From Polytrichum commune (taxonomy: Eukaryota > Streptophyta > Polytrichopsida > Polytrichales > Polytrichaceae): 64,000 nt of DNA. The stretch spans positions 31,992,001-32,056,000 of the forward strand of contig OX485806.1 in assembly GCA_950295325.1 (NCBI GenBank), read 5' to 3'. Numbering within the stretch: position 1 is the first letter of the stretch; each line of letters begins with the position of its first letter. Position numbers and translations under genes: made by a program. Positions 1 through 12,329 of this stretch are shown in pieces. A model generated the notes under the pieces. That model saw nothing but the letters and a program-made list of their open reading frames with translations, was not told the DNA's origin and did no database searches.

Positions 1-333
1 AGACTGATCTAAGGCTTTATTTTAGATCACTGATGGAAATCCCAATCCGGGATGTTGCACCAGGTACACACACATCAGGACACACAGGTATAATCTTGAT
101 TACCAAAAAAGCACCGATACGATATGATCTCTCCGAGTGGAACCTCAACCTGAACCTTCGCGAAAAAGGGGTTCAAACTAGAATCTAGACACAGCTGTGC
201 TGAGATGGTGAAAGAATTGCACCTAACCCTACATGACGGACCAACCTCAACGGTACCTACATAAAAAATCTGGAACCTCAATTATGGTAAATATATCTAC
301 ATATTGTGATCACAGAACCGGTTATCTCGTATA
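1..333 (-). other. 3' flank / probable 3' UTR of the FSP1-like gene
   Basis: This is sequence downstream of the stop codon of the minus-strand oxidoreductase gene. On the minus strand an AATAAA hexamer occurs at 21-16, about 310 bases past the stop, and could serve as a polyadenylation signal. No coding sequence is recognised here. Confidence 0.35.
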
Positions 334-2484
334 TTAGTTAGTCAGTCCAAGCTCTTTCCGGTTCTTGCCGACAAACAGGTCTTTGCTCTTCAACATGCCG
401 GGCAAACGGCCCAGGACGGTTCCAAATGGCAACTGCGCTACAGCCAGCGTCCTACCCAGTGAGACTATGCCGAACGGCGAGGTCAAAGCCTTGTACTCTG
501 AAAGTCTGCTAGAGTGGGGATCTTTGATCATCTTCTTGATATTTTGTGCTACTATGCCAGCATGCTTGCCCGCCAAAAACCCTTGCTTAATCTCCTGTGA
601 TCGGAACAATATCGGATTTTAATGTCAATCCTTATATGTATAAGAGCATTGAAAGAGAGAGGAACACTGAAACTCATGCACCTCACTTGTAACAGAATTG
701 CAAATAGAAAGGTTGGATTAGGATACTGCGGATGATACAATACACAGGCTTGTTATGTGCCCAAAAAGCCAGTTAGGATCTCCTGTAATGGACTTCAGAT
801 TTCATCACCTTGTATGTTTATAGTTTTCAACAACCTCCTCCTCGTGTGCATTTGAAAATTGAAAAAGTGGGACCAAGTGACTCATGAACCTCACTGTTTG
901 ATTTGCCAAAACCTTTCGCGAATCAAGGTAGTTTGACTGGGATACTGTGGATTAGACAAACAGTCAAGGAGGTTGTTGAAAATTTTGTGTCCTGAGAAGC
1001 TAGTAAGGGACACGGCGACATACCTTGGTGTTGCAAATGTCTCCAACGGCAAAGATATTGGGCTTTCCTTCCAATCTCAAGTTCGAGTCAACCTTCAAGC
1101 GACCTTCGGCATCCACGAGATCGCTGAGCTCAGTATCTCTCAACCATGATGAACCCACACGCTTTCCAATGCAGACGAAATGGGCGTCAGCCGTGATCTC
1201 TTTTCCGTTCGTTGTGACGTAGTTGGGTCCAGCCAGGCTTTCAAGCTCTACTCTGTTGATAGTTTGAACAAGAGGTGCACACGGATTAGCTGCTTCCACT
1301 GCCAAGAAGTGTTGATAAAATGCTGATGATGTGGATAAGTTTTTGCAACAGACGATAACAAGAAATCCGAATATCCGAATTTCAGGTGAAAGATGCCACA
1401 AATCAGGTTACCCACCTGTCATTGAGAATAACCTCAACTTTCTTGGACTGCAGCCACTTCAGTGTCTTTTGTGAAGCTTTCGGTCCGAGGAACTGAAGCA
1501 GACGCTCACCGGAATGCACCAATGTAACCTTCACATACAAAGCAGGGACGATAATTAAATCATCATTCATATCATCTAAGCTAAATGTCAAATTGTAATA
1601 CGTGATACTGTCTACTGTATACGCACCTTCTTGTCTGGGTAATCCACCACAATCTCCCCAGCTAGCTCCACGCCCACGGGACCCCCTCCTATGATGAGGA
1701 TTGATTGGGCAGCGACAATCTTTTTGTTCTCTGCATCCTCCAAAGAAAAATATTATGGATAAACATCGAAAATGCTAACGAGATGAGTGGCCCGTCTGCT
1801 GATGGCAGACGTTGGGGAAGCAAAAAGGTAAAGCAATGCTCTTTGGGTTTAATCGGACTGACAGCAGTGCTTTAACGTTGTGCAGAGTCTCCAAGTGTCT
1901 CCTCTAAAGTCCGAGTAGGTCATGTTCGTTTAAGAAATCCATCCACATCTTCGTTGGAAAATACAAACACTCTGAGAGGGCATCCGGCACTTACCAGCTT
2001 CGTATAGCTTCACACGTTCGGTCTTCGTCGATGGACCTGTGTACGTGGAACCGGTGCTAATAACAAGATAATCGTAGGGCACATGCTCCCCTGATTCCGT
2101 TACCACCTCTGTGGCAGATACAGATTTGGCGATGCTCATCACAACTCGCGACTTCTTCAAGTACTCCGAGTGCTTGACAATTGAGCGCTCAGCAAATTTA
2201 GGTTCCACCATACACCTCATCTCTGCGTAGGGGACTTCGTAGTACTCCTTTCTGCAGCGCACCACAAACACGAAATTTACATGTACGAACTAGGGCACCA
2301 TCCGATTGCAAACACCAAATGCCTAGTGAGACAAAATATTCTAAGTGCAAAACCATCGCGGCGAACGTGAGTGTAATACGTACGGATCAATGAGCGTAAC
2401 ATCGGCTTCCTCGTCGAAGGTCTTGGAGAGCGCAGAGCCTCCGACCCCCCCACCAACGATGACAATGCGCTTCTTGTCTGTCAT
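334..2484 (-). CDS. AIF/FSP1-like FAD-dependent NAD(P)H oxidoreductase (six coding exons)
   Basis: Six minus-strand exons join in frame: 2384-2484, 1995-2251, 1627-1730, 1416-1528, 1024-1252 and 334-594. All introns start GT and end AG. The joined frame is 1065 bases, 354 residues, a normal length for the apoptosis-inducing-factor-homologue / ferroptosis-suppressor-protein-1 family. Visible motifs are an FAD-binding Rossmann loop GGGVGG (residues 11-16) followed by LIDP-K-EYYEVPYAEMR, a second Rossmann loop GGGPVG (134-139) for NAD(P)H, and the FAD-contacting NIFAVGDICNT near residues 257-267, then a short C-terminal domain ending in LGLTN. Family members pass electrons from NAD(P)H to quinones; that role is inferred. 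The start is the ATG in the exon that follows a good acceptor at 2507-2510. An in-frame upstream Met at 2523 would lie inside that predicted intron. No membrane helix or transit peptide is evident. Confidence 0.9.
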
Positions 2485-2506
2485 TTTCGATATCTTCCCC
2501 TTAAAT

Positions 2507-4600
2507 CTGCACGAAAGAAGCAAAATATTGAGGATCGTGCTCGACAGCTCGTAACAAAGGCGAACGGCACACGCCGCATTAGCCCCATATTAAATCCAAC
2601 AGTTAATATCACTTGCACGTGATCCGATCGCATCGAACAGTCAAGATGCATCGGATCCAATCCACCTACGTGCCCGAGTCCTAACACCTCTTCAACTCTA
2701 GGTGCTGAAGCCATTTCCATACACAGAAGAGTAGACATGTATCAAACCCGACCTCCATATCACCGATTCTCAAAATTCGAAATAAGATCACAAGAAGGAT
2801 CCCATTAGATTCAACGCACCCTGACCTCTTCACACACTCCAAGGCAGCTCTAAAGATAAGAAGCAGAAAAACGATTGCCAAATGCCGTAAGATACTCTCC
2901 GCTCGACTCCCTTATAAAAATTCACAACATAATGATCGTCCAAGCAGAGAAAACAGAGACGATTTATCTTATCGGGCCCTAACCTCTTCAAAATTCGAAA
3001 GCAACTCGAAAAGGAAGCAGAACAAAAACGAAAAGCAAAACTCCATATCAAATCTGTGTCAGATACAGTTGCAGAGAACACAATACGGATGGCAAGGTCT
3101 GTGCTTCTGTGAGACAGATGACCACTCGCGGCCGTCGCTTGTTTCTCGCCTATTTTGTGAAATGAAAAACCACAGGTTGAGCTGCCAGAGGTACTAGAAA
3201 TGCATTCCACTAGAGTCACTACAATTCGACGAGCGCCACTGAGAATCAATTAATCTGAAGCCAGATCCAGTGATATACTAGCTCATATGAGCAGAGCAGA
3301 TAAGAACGAGAGCTGAGAAGGGGGCGGGACATGAAAGTGGAGAGCAAGCTACAGTAGCGATGCAAGTGAGCAGGTGACGATGCAAGATTTAGGATAGTAT
3401 TTCTTGATCGAGAGCTTAAATAGAGTTGTTTTAGTATTTCAATGACTCGCAGGACGACACAACCAAGAAACGAAAGTACAGACCGTCCCAGAGACAAATG
3501 CGTATAAGCACTCACTTGACTCACTACAATTCAACAAAGACCAGAAAGAAAGAAACACACACCAGATTCAGCGTTAAACAATCACAGTTCTCACTTACAG
3601 CTGAGATGAGTCGAACAGATGAGGACGAGATCAGCTGAGGCGCTGTCGGAAGGGATATGGAAGTGGAGATTGACAAGCTACTTTAGCTGTGATGCGAGTT
3701 CAGGGTGAACATGTGACGATGGAGATACGGGTGTAGGAGGAAAGTTTTGCGATCGAGGAAAAGAAGGAAGGAGAGAGAGAGATTTGAGGATCGGGCGAAG
3801 CAGCAGCGAAATAGTTTATTTTTGTGGAGTACCGTGACAAGACGACATAGCCAAGAAACGAAAGTACAAATGCGTATATGAGCACTCCACTCCACTCGCT
3901 ACAATTCAGAATGCGGCACTAAGAAAAAATCAATTTAACCCCAGATCCATTAGCATACTTAAACCAGCTGAGATGAGACGACTGGCTGGCGGGAGATGAA
4001 AGCGTTAAGGGAGTGGACTAGCTATGTTGATTACGATGTGAGCGAGTGAAAGGAGTGAGCATGTGACGGCGAAAACACAGATATAGAAGGAGAGGAGACT
4101 TCTGTGATCGAAGCAGTGGAAACAACTTGAGGAGCGGGCGACTCAAGCAGGACTGGAATGAAATAGTTTATTGATTCTGTGACGACTCACAGGACGACGC
4201 AAAAAGTACAAGAAACGAAAGTACAAAAATGAGAGGCAAATGCGTCAGTTATATGAGCACTCCCACTCAACCACTCGCTCACTGCAATTCCACAAGAAAC
4301 AATGAAACACACGTCAGATCCAGCGACATCGATACTTGTTCACCTTACGTACCAGCTAAGAACCGGAGTCGAGCAGATGAGGCTGGATGCCGGGAGATTA
4401 AAGCGTTGAGAGAGTGGATTAGCTCTGTAAGTAGGTGTGATGTAAGTGATAGGATAATGTGACGATGGAGACTGCTGCACGGATGCTGTAAGTTGAGAGG
4501 AGGATCGGGGGAGGAGTTTTGTGATGGAGGAGAGGAGGGGAGGGAGGGAGAAATTTGAGGAGCGGCCGAAGGTGCGAGCGAAGCTCGGTAAGGAGAGGAT
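2507..4600 (-). other. Probable 5'-leader intron and promoter region of the FSP1-like gene
   Basis: Reading the minus strand, a pyrimidine-rich tract ending GTGCAG at 2507-2512 directly precedes the coding exon, which suggests an intron in the 5' untranslated leader. The first exon is not fixed. A pyrimidine-rich stretch on the minus strand near 4490-4600 resembles a plant leader. Most of the intervening sequence is a degenerate tandem array, listed separately. Between 2640 and 3000 the motif GAAGAGGT(T/C)AGG-like also recurs about three times on the minus strand, suggesting an older part of the same array. Confidence 0.4.
3200..4600. repeat. Degenerate tandem array, about four units of 310-380 bp, upstream of the FSP1-like gene
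   Basis: Units can be followed by shared landmarks. CAGATCCA or CAGATTCA occurs at about 3257, 3564, 3942 and 4315. Each is followed by AGCTGAGATGAG-like, GTGACGATGGAGA-like and AAGAAACGAAAGTACA, then AGCACTC-CACTC-CTACAATTC. Copies are diverged, with many substitutions and indels, so this is an old duplication rather than a young satellite. A partial earlier copy ends near 3240, sharing CACTACAATTC and AATCAATT. The array lies between the probable promoter and the first coding exon. Confidence 0.7.
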
Positions 4601-4767
4601 GGAGGAGAATCAGGTGTAAACGAATTGATTTAGTATACTACAGAGTTGGGATTGGGAAAGCGGGCTCGTGGCCAGGCAGGCAGACAGGAAGATACACCAG
4701 CCAGTCAGCACAGCCTGCGAGACTCGGAGGAGGATTTCGTCGCACTAGGTAGGAGGGCTACTTCTAG

Positions 4768-5244
4768 GGGCCCACGTCACACACGAGACTGAGGGCCCGT
4801 GACCATTGCGCTCCAAGCACGCTCATTGGTGGAAAAGGGGGAGCCGGTCCAAGTTCGCTGCACACTATGCTTGAGGGACCATGGGGGTAAGGGAATGCAA
4901 GATGCACGTAAAGTCTACGTGGCATCAAATGGGTCATGTTTTATGGTCACTTGGACAAAATTCATGCCGTCGCTTGGAAGTAGGCCTAGCACAAGACCGG
5001 GAGACCATGGCACTTCAAAATCTCACAACCGTTGATTTATTATGTTTATCGTATGTGAAAATCCTGCATGATTAGAAATTCATGGAAATAGCATTCGGTT
5101 GAGGGCCCGGCCACGTATGACTTCACACTACACTTGAGGGCATGTGACCACACTACATGATTTTGGAAGTGTCGTGGGGATAGCCTTTGGAAACTTCTTT
5201 GGGGCTCTCACAGTTTCATGGTCACGGCTCTTGGCTCTTGGCCC
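4768..5244 (-). mobile_element. Harbinger-type (Tourist-like) MITE, GGGCCACTTCACACA family, reverse copy
   Basis: The left end GGGCCCACGTCACACACGA and the right end GGCTCTTGGCCC match the reverse orientation of the family seen at 20127-20628. Internal landmarks agree, including AAAGTCTACGTGGCATC, GAGACCATGGCACT and CACACTACATGATTTTGGA. The right terminus has lost part of the inverted repeat, and no clear target duplication remains. It encodes nothing. Confidence 0.75.
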
Positions 5245-5257
5245 TGATTTAGATTTA

Positions 5258-5295
5258 GGGACACCTCACACATGAGCCAAGAGCCATGACATGTA
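5258..5295 (+). mobile_element. Fragment of a GGGCCACTTCACACA-family end
   Basis: The sequence GGGACACCTCACACATGAGCC and the following AAGAGCCATGACATG match the first roughly 38 bases of the MITE family. The match then stops and unrelated ACCGGTT-family sequence begins, so this looks like an element end broken by deletion or insertion. Confidence 0.55.
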
Positions 5296-5309
5296 ACATT
5301 GAGGCAGTG

Positions 5310-5500
5310 TCAGGGAGATTTGTGGGCATAATCGGTCAAAATCCTAGTGTTTCCGAGTCCAAAAGTTCACATGTTGTGATCTTTCGGTTTTTCTTTACTA
5401 ATTTGAGGTTTGTTCGATAGGATCTTCTACATGATAGGTCTCTTGGAGTCTTGAAATTTCAACCGGGTATTCATGTCAAAGGATTGTGGACTCCATGGCA
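5310..5500 (-). repeat. ACCGGTT-family dispersed repeat, minus-strand copy
   Basis: Landmarks are GGGAGATTTGTGGGCATAAT, TCGGTCAAAATCCTAGTG, TGATCTTTCGGTTTTTCTTTA and TCTTGAAATTTCAACCGGGT. The same order occurs in the copies at 45020-45333 and 50140-50370. The rest of the stretch to 5862 holds nothing I recognise. Confidence 0.6.
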
Positions 5501-5862
5501 ATAATGCAATTGTACGATCGTTGACCCATTTGATAATTGACTTGCTAGTATGCTTCGGGTCGTAATCGTGTTGGAACACCCTCCTCCACTTCTTTTCCGA
5601 ACTTCAGAATTGGCATGCTCTGGTAGTCCGATAGGATGTTATGATAATGCTCACTGTTCATTTTTCCTTCGTTTATGGTCAACTCCCAACATCCAAATTT
5701 TGTTTAGATTTTGAATAATAGGTGTCCTTAGGGGAGATTAAGTTTGGAGAAAACGGAAACGTAAATATGTTTTAGGGTTTTCAAATTGGACCGAGGTTTA
5801 TGTAGAGATTCATTAGACATATTATGCATGAGAGAGAAGATCCCAAAACAATGAGAATCTAA

Positions 5863-6360
5863 GGGCCACTTCACACACAAGCCAAGAGCCATGACCATGA
5901 AATTGTGAGAACCCATAAGAAAGTGTCCAAAGGTTGTCCCAACACACCTCCAAAATCATGTAGTGTGGTCATGGGCCCTCAAGTGTAGTGTGAAGTTGCA
6001 TGTGACCGGGCCCTCAGCCAAATGCTATTTCAATGATTTTTTTGCATGCAGGTCCTCACACATGATAAAATAGAATAAACCAACAGTTGTGAACGTTAGG
6101 AGTGCCATGGTCTCCCGATTTTGTGTTAAGCCTACCTCCAAGAGGTGGTTTTTGAAAACAGTCCAAGTGACCATGAAACATGATCCATTGGATGCCATGT
6201 AGGAGTCCATGTAGACTTTACATCCATCTTGCATTCACATACTCCGTTGGACCCTCAAGCGTAGTGTGAAGCGAACTTGGACTAGCTCCGCCTTTTCCAC
6301 CAATGAGAGTGCTTGAAGTGTAACGGTCACGGGCTCTCAATCTCATGTGTGAAGTGGCCC
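5863..6360 (+). mobile_element. Harbinger-type MITE, GGGCCACTTCACACA family
   Basis: The copy is 498 bp, starting GGGCCACTTCACACA and ending TGTGTGAAGTGGCCC. TAA precedes the left end (5860-5862); CGA follows the right end, so the duplication is imperfect. It is collinear with the copy at 20127-20628 along its whole length and is non-coding. Confidence 0.88.
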
Positions 6361-9300
6361 CGAGGCTAGCACATGTGTCTGAAACAAGTTTGAAAATGTG
6401 TTGAGGGTCTTTTTGGTATCATGGTAAGTTAGGGGAGGTTGGCTTCATATTAGATATGTATTATAAAATATGTTGTGAAGACATGATTCATAACATTATG
6501 AAGACCTTGCTATAGTATGTTCTCTTTCCATTTGAGAGTTCTTGGTTTGAGGAAGGCAATGATTGGGAAGGTATTAATCATATTTTAATAAGGATTTGGC
6601 TAATGGCGGAGTATATAAAATAAGTGTCATGTCAGTATGAAGGAAAAAAACATTTATGGAAGCAATGCTTATATGACATGTAGTATTGGGAAAGGGAGGA
6701 TTCATACTCTCGTATTCAGATCAAGGTTGACCAAAGATTTGGATCCCTCCACATTATTCTAGAATCTTAGCCATGGCCCTCATGACACCATGGAGACACT
6801 TAGTAAGTTTATGTTGGGGGTTGACATGCATCCAATATATTTACATTCCCTTGGCTTCACAACTATAACCAAAGTGGGCCAACTTGACAAGGACATCTCA
6901 CAAATTTGGCCATATCTTCATGGTTTTCAATATTGTAAATGACTTAGTTCATCCCCATGCCATTTCATTATCACTTGCACCCGTGCTTCTAAGATTTGGT
7001 TTTGGTCATCCCCACATTGTCTTCTCAACACTCTGTCAACCATTTTGAAATTGTGGAACAACGATTCTATCGATGCCCGTGCATCCTTGTTGCCACAAAA
7101 ATCTAAAATTCATAACAGATATGATATAGCCAAAATGAAATATGTAATTTACCATTAGAATGATGGATAATGTTGTACATGCCAAACACCCGACTCTTAT
7201 CTTCGCCAAAAATCAAGAATAAACTATGGTGGACTACCTATCAAAAGCAACTTGATGGATGAATCTTCCAAGAAGCATTGTCCAATAACCCATTCTAGAA
7301 GCCGGACACATGAACGTTCCTAGAAATCATGTCGTACCATCCTAGAAGTTGGATACAAGAGACCTTTGTGTAAAAAGTGGACGCTTCCATGTTAATCATT
7401 GTCATAGATAGAACATCGACCATAACATTGTTCATGCCTCGATTTGGACTTTGTGAACCCAAGAACAACTTGAGAATTGTGTTAGGATAATTTCACCAAA
7501 ATCCACCGAAGAAACTTGGATTTGGTAAACCCCTCGGCATGACAACCTCTTCTCTCTATTTAGAAAGAGAAGAGATGTGTCACAACAAAATTGCATGATG
7601 CTATGACATACAGTTTCATGCATGGATTAAAATGAAGGGATAACGTAGGTCAATTATCATCGCTAAAGTCTAGAAGGAATCCCATGTGACACGTCCTTGT
7701 TTGAATGATATGTCATTGTGTACGTAGTTTAAGAAAAGTGACATTTAATAATATATCACATCATATCATATCATATCATGTGTTTGAGTGTCAACTACAC
7801 AAATTATCCCATTTAGTGCGATGTGGTGCCAAGTCCCAAAACATGCACTATTTTGTCAAATTTTGAATTTAGTGTAGGTTGGAATCTCTTAACGAGTGAT
7901 GCTTAATTCGTGAAGACATGCTTGTTTACTATACACTTTAAGAAGATTAGTGCATGCTCTAAGGTGCTTTGCAAATTGAGGTTGCAACTTTGAGAATTAT
8001 TCTTGATGGCGCAGAGACAACAACGACATCTTTAGGCATTGTAAAAATGATATGATAGCGTTGCTATTCATGAAGACCCAACAAAAACAATGACGAAAAC
8101 ATTTTGGGCTCCCGAAACCCTAGATCTTATGATGACACAAATTTCATAATGCAAAGAAATTTAGTATCACCTTCACCAATTTCCCACACTCACTATAAGC
8201 CTTCCTCACTAATTGGGGTAATTAGTGTACCATTGGCGGCATCATGATCATATTTGCTAAACAAAACTAGTAATGCACAAAAGATGTACTACCTACCCAT
8301 TGGTATTGTATAATCGACAAAAAGGAGATGTTTCTACTATTTCACAATATGCTTCCCAATGAAACAAAGATGTTGGTAACCGTAAAGGTCAAAGGGTGCT
8401 TTTTGACAATTGAGATGACTTTGGATGAACTAAGACTTTCAAGAAGCTTGTATGTTGTTTACAATATGAGAAGAATAAAATGAACAATGGCTACAAGTCA
8501 CTTGAAGACTAGTACATCCATTGGTTAAAATATCCATTTAACATTTGAACATGTCAAAAAAACAATGAAATATAGTATTATAGTAAAATATCATCGGATG
8601 AAATGATTTCTTAATGTTGGGTGCAAGCAGGGTCAAAGTGGACAACTCATGTACCTTGCATAGGTTGAAGTGAAAGTAATTCGAAAATTAGATACTAACT
8701 TTGAACTTTGTGAAGGAAAATATCGTAAACATTTGAAATAAACACGTTGATCTACAAAGCTAAACAATTTATGTTGATAATTTTTTTCCCAAGAAAAGTC
8801 TACATATTGTAGACGGTAGAAGTGGTGTGGAACTAAGTGATACTGAACAAGTAATTGTCAAAATTTTGGTTTAAATATGATAAAATTACATGAAAATGAT
8901 GTTTGTCTACAAATATTTGTAATGTTGCCCTCAAGTTTACAATGAATCCAAGGAATAGTGGACAAAATTCCAACTTCAAAAAATTTAAGGTCATCAAACC
9001 TACATCCAAAACCAGTTGTAGCCATTACCTTTTGAGCATCACTTTTAGTGATAAGTTTGAAGATCTCATATTGACATTTTATATTTTAGTATTTAACACA
9101 ACAATAGTGGTTTCCATGAAAAAACTCCAATTTAAAAAACATTTTCTGCTATTTTTAATCATTTGATTAAAAATGGTTTTAGTATATCAAAGCATTTTTT
9201 TTTGGTACACTTGGCCATGCCTTCTCCTTATTTAAAATCCACAAAAAGGGCAACAAAGCACGCTTGCTAAATACAAACACCATGATTTTGACATCCTATC

Positions 9301-9822
9301 CTCATCAGGTAGTAACTATATCGAAAACATTGCCATTCAAATATTAATATCATGATTCGAATGTTTGCAGTTCTATTCAATATTGTAATAGAATCATCGA
9401 GACAGATGTGCCTAAATCAAACACACCAATATTCTAAACACATGTATCTGAGTAGGATGTAGTTAGGTGTGGATCTAAGAAATGGCACCAACAAGATATG
9501 TGTTTAAAACAAATCAAACTACATGCTCAAAACCATATACTAACCATTCTAAGTTCGATAGTAAACATAATTGGGGAAGGGGGGGCTTTATGACCACTAA
9601 ATGAGCACAAAAATCTTCGTGTTGATGATGAATACGGTATATAGGATACTTGTTTGAACTCCAAAGATTATGACACAAATGGCTACAAGGACGAATTGGA
9701 TTTGCTAATCGTCTTGGTATTAATTACACGAAGTGGGTACATTAAGGAAAGTATCCAGCATGTTCGGGTACGTCTACGCTTTTGATTAATTGCTCAATTG
9801 TTTTGTAGATTAGGCACCAGGG
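6361..9822. other. AT-rich intergenic stretch, no gene recognised
   Basis: Only short open frames occur here, with no recognisable domain. A short ATCAT microsatellite lies near 7755-7780. A fragment near 9440-9500 (AGTTAGGTGTGGATC..ATGGCACC) resembles the R1 dispersed repeat. Decayed transposon sequence is likely but cannot be assigned. Confidence 0.5.
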
Positions 9823-10070
9823 TTAAGGGAGAACCGGTGGTTAGTTACCGATGGACCGGTGGAGTTTGAGAAATAACCGGTTGAAATTGGAGACTTGAGG
9901 ATAATTATCGATCATTTTAGAGGAATATATGGAATATTCCCCAAATGAATGAAAGCAAAACCGGAAGATGCCAACATGTAACCGGTTGGATTTAGAATCA
10001 CTAGGATCTTGACCGACTATATATATGTCCAAAAAACTTCCCGGGCACTGTTCCATAACCAAAGTTGTTG
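9823..10070 (+). repeat. ACCGGTT-family dispersed repeat, plus-strand copy
   Basis: Landmarks in order are GAGAACCGGTGGTTAGTTA, GAGTTTGAGAAATAACCGGT, GAGACTTGAGGATAATTATC, TTTAGAGGAATATATGGAAT, AACATGTAACCGGTTGGATT and AGGATCTTGACCGAC. The same order appears at 14509-15115 and 41977-42200. No coding capacity and no clear terminal structure or target duplication was found. Confidence 0.65.
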
Positions 10071-10143
10071 AAGTTTACGGGTTATTGTGCCATATACGAT
10101 TTGCTTTATGAAATTTGAAACGCCTTTGTAGACTATGTGTTAG

Positions 10144-10461
10144 GTAATCGTTTTATTGGAACCGGTTATCGGTGCAGAACCGGTTCTGTCAAGGTGGCAA
10201 GCCCACGAGGGCGAGCCAGCTGGACATAACCTGTTCTGCATTGATGACCGGTTCCAATAAAACGATTACTGGATGTAACTGGTTGGCCGCTTTGTTGAGC
10301 CGCGCAGGTGACCTAAACAGTGGGTCACCTGTCGTCCTCTTCAACATATCTGATTTAGATGATCATAACCGGTTGGGATGTCGAGGTTATCGTCTACAAA
10401 CCTGTGTGCTCAGAGCCAATCGTGTAGTGCCACCTCGGCGAAACAAAGCGGCCAACCGGTT
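10144..10461. repeat. Nested palindromic block
   Basis: Three inverted repeats lie within 320 bp. The first has arms at 10144-10186 and 10228-10269; the outer 23 bases match perfectly and read GTAATCGTTTTATTGGAACC at the start. The second has 20-bp arms AACYGGTTGGCCGCTTTGTT at 10277-10296 and 10442-10461, with one mismatch. The third is a compact hairpin, CAGGTGACC at 10305-10313 with GGTCACCTG at 10323-10331, sitting in the loop of the second. ACCGGTT is repeated throughout. An open frame at 10172-10489 crosses the block but has no recognisable product. Confidence 0.75.
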
Positions 10462-10689
10462 ACGATTGAGTTATGTCATGAGCCTATAGTAATTTTTATA
10501 ATGAAGTGTGGCAATAAAATGAGCACACTTTACTCAATTATAGATGCTCGGGCGACCTCAATTGCGGGTTGGGTATCCAATCTCGTGCAATTGGGTCCGA
10601 ACGTTTGTGTAGAAATATGTAGTTTGTCGGAGTGTTGTGAATCATCTCAAAACTTCTTTTACGGTTGCATTTGTGACGAGAATTACATA

Positions 10690-10812
10690 CTCCTTCCGTC
10701 CCAAAATCGTTGTCCTACCCCTCGGAGTTTTATGTCACAAAATGTTTGTATGACAAACATTTTGGGATGGAAAACTCTTGGGGGTAGGACAATTATGTTG
10801 GGATGGAGGGAG
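10690..10812. mobile_element. Stowaway-like MITE (123 bp)
   Basis: The terminal inverted repeats begin CTCCTTCCGTCCCAAAAT at the left and end TTGGGATGGAGGGAG at the right. A TA dinucleotide flanks both ends (10688-10689 and 10813-10814), as expected for Stowaway/Tc1-Mariner MITEs. Nearly the whole element folds back on itself, with CAAAATGTTTG pairing near the centre. Confidence 0.9.
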
Positions 10813-10894
10813 TAACAATGTTGAGTTCCAAAAATGTCAAACACCCTTGATCTAAGCTTGAATTGCAAAGGTTGATATGCATACATTCTTTCTA

Positions 10895-10922
10895 TAATAA
10901 TAATAATAATAATAATAATAAT
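10895..10922. repeat. (TAA)n microsatellite
   Basis: About nine consecutive TAA units, directly followed by a pyrimidine-rich TTCTTCTTC tract. Confidence 0.9.
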
Positions 10923-12329
10923 TTTACTTTATTTCTTCTTCTTCTTTTGCTTCTTTGTGGGATGAGTAGGTGGGTGAAGGAGGATGAGAGGGAATGACTA
11001 CATAGGAGAGTGCCTCTCACTCACCCAACATTTTTTAAATATTTTAAATAGTATGTGTATCGGAGATTGCTTTCCGGAGTTGATATGACACCAAAAATAT
11101 TTTTTATTCCAAGGCGTTTGAATTGAATAAACTACAAGCTAATAAAGGAGTCTACTTTGCATGTCGAACATATAAGAGGTACACTCGTATGCAACAATTC
11201 CCTCTTGTCATGGGGGAGGATATGCTTTCATAATTACTAAATGTCCAAATAATTATTGTGTTATTTAGCCTTGTAAAGTGCATTGATATGTGCAATTAGG
11301 TTGCCTTTGCCACTAGATTGCCTCTTTATCCATAAAAATTACCTTTGGTCAATAGCATATTATAAAACTTACGACTTTGTCTATTCATTTGCATAGCAAC
11401 CTCAATAACCCAATGATAATTGTGTTTCGTGACTATAGTAGTAAATATGAAAAATAGTGTGGTATTCTTTAAATATATTAGCATGGGCCAACCTAATTGC
11501 ACATATTAGTGGCTAGGTGAATTCCAGGAGTAATTGATGCGACCCTTGAATAAACTTTTACTGCAGTTGCCATGTAAGGGGGGGTGAATGTTCACAACAC
11601 TTACCAATGGGGAGGGAAAATTTGGAGAGGGAGAAAGTGAAAACACTAGTAATCGTTATTATAGAGGCCAAAGATTTCAAAATTTTGTCCAAATCAAACC
11701 CTAAATTGGGGTCATTGTTGACAAATTAGTCTAGGGCACTTAAATTCGGACGAATCAACAACCAACCTATTGGGGGGGGGGGGGAGGGGCATGTTTTCAT
11801 TATTACCTCTTTGGTAGGTGTTAGGAACTTAACCTAATGTATACTAGATGGTGTGAGATAAAAAATTAATTTCCCTTAATCCTAAGCATCCAAGAGGCCC
11901 AAATTGGGTACATCCAAGCAAAAACAAATAGAGTTTCTAAAATATATACTTTCATTTTTAACTAGTCATATCAAAAGTGACCCTATCTAAATTCAACTTA
12001 TCTTTAAAGTGAATCATTTAAGTAAGTTTAAATACTTTGGTGTTATTGAAGATTTAAAGTTGAACTACACGACGAAGATGCCCTTGGATGCAAATACATG
12101 TATTGTAATCGATCATCAAAGTCTAGTACAAGTACATTTTGATTTATTTCTTTGACATATGACAATGTATATAATGCCCCCTCCGCATTTGACTTTAGCT
12201 AAGCCTAAAAGTTGGTTCTAAAAACATGGCCTTCACACCATCAACATTATCTAGTGTTGAGCCTAGTTGGCAAATAATGTGGCATGGTTTAAAAAGGGAG
12301 GTTTTAAGCCTCAAGCACCAACTGTCGCA
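10923..12329. other. Intergenic stretch, no gene recognised
   Basis: This is AT-rich sequence with an almost pure G run near 11771-11783. No open frame with a recognisable domain and no clear element ends were found. Confidence 0.5.

Noticed and set aside
365-622. 85-codon plus-strand frame
   Set aside because: Antisense to the last exon of the oxidoreductase gene.
10172-10489. 105-codon frame across the palindromic block
   Set aside because: Imposed on inverted repeats; no domain and no supporting context.
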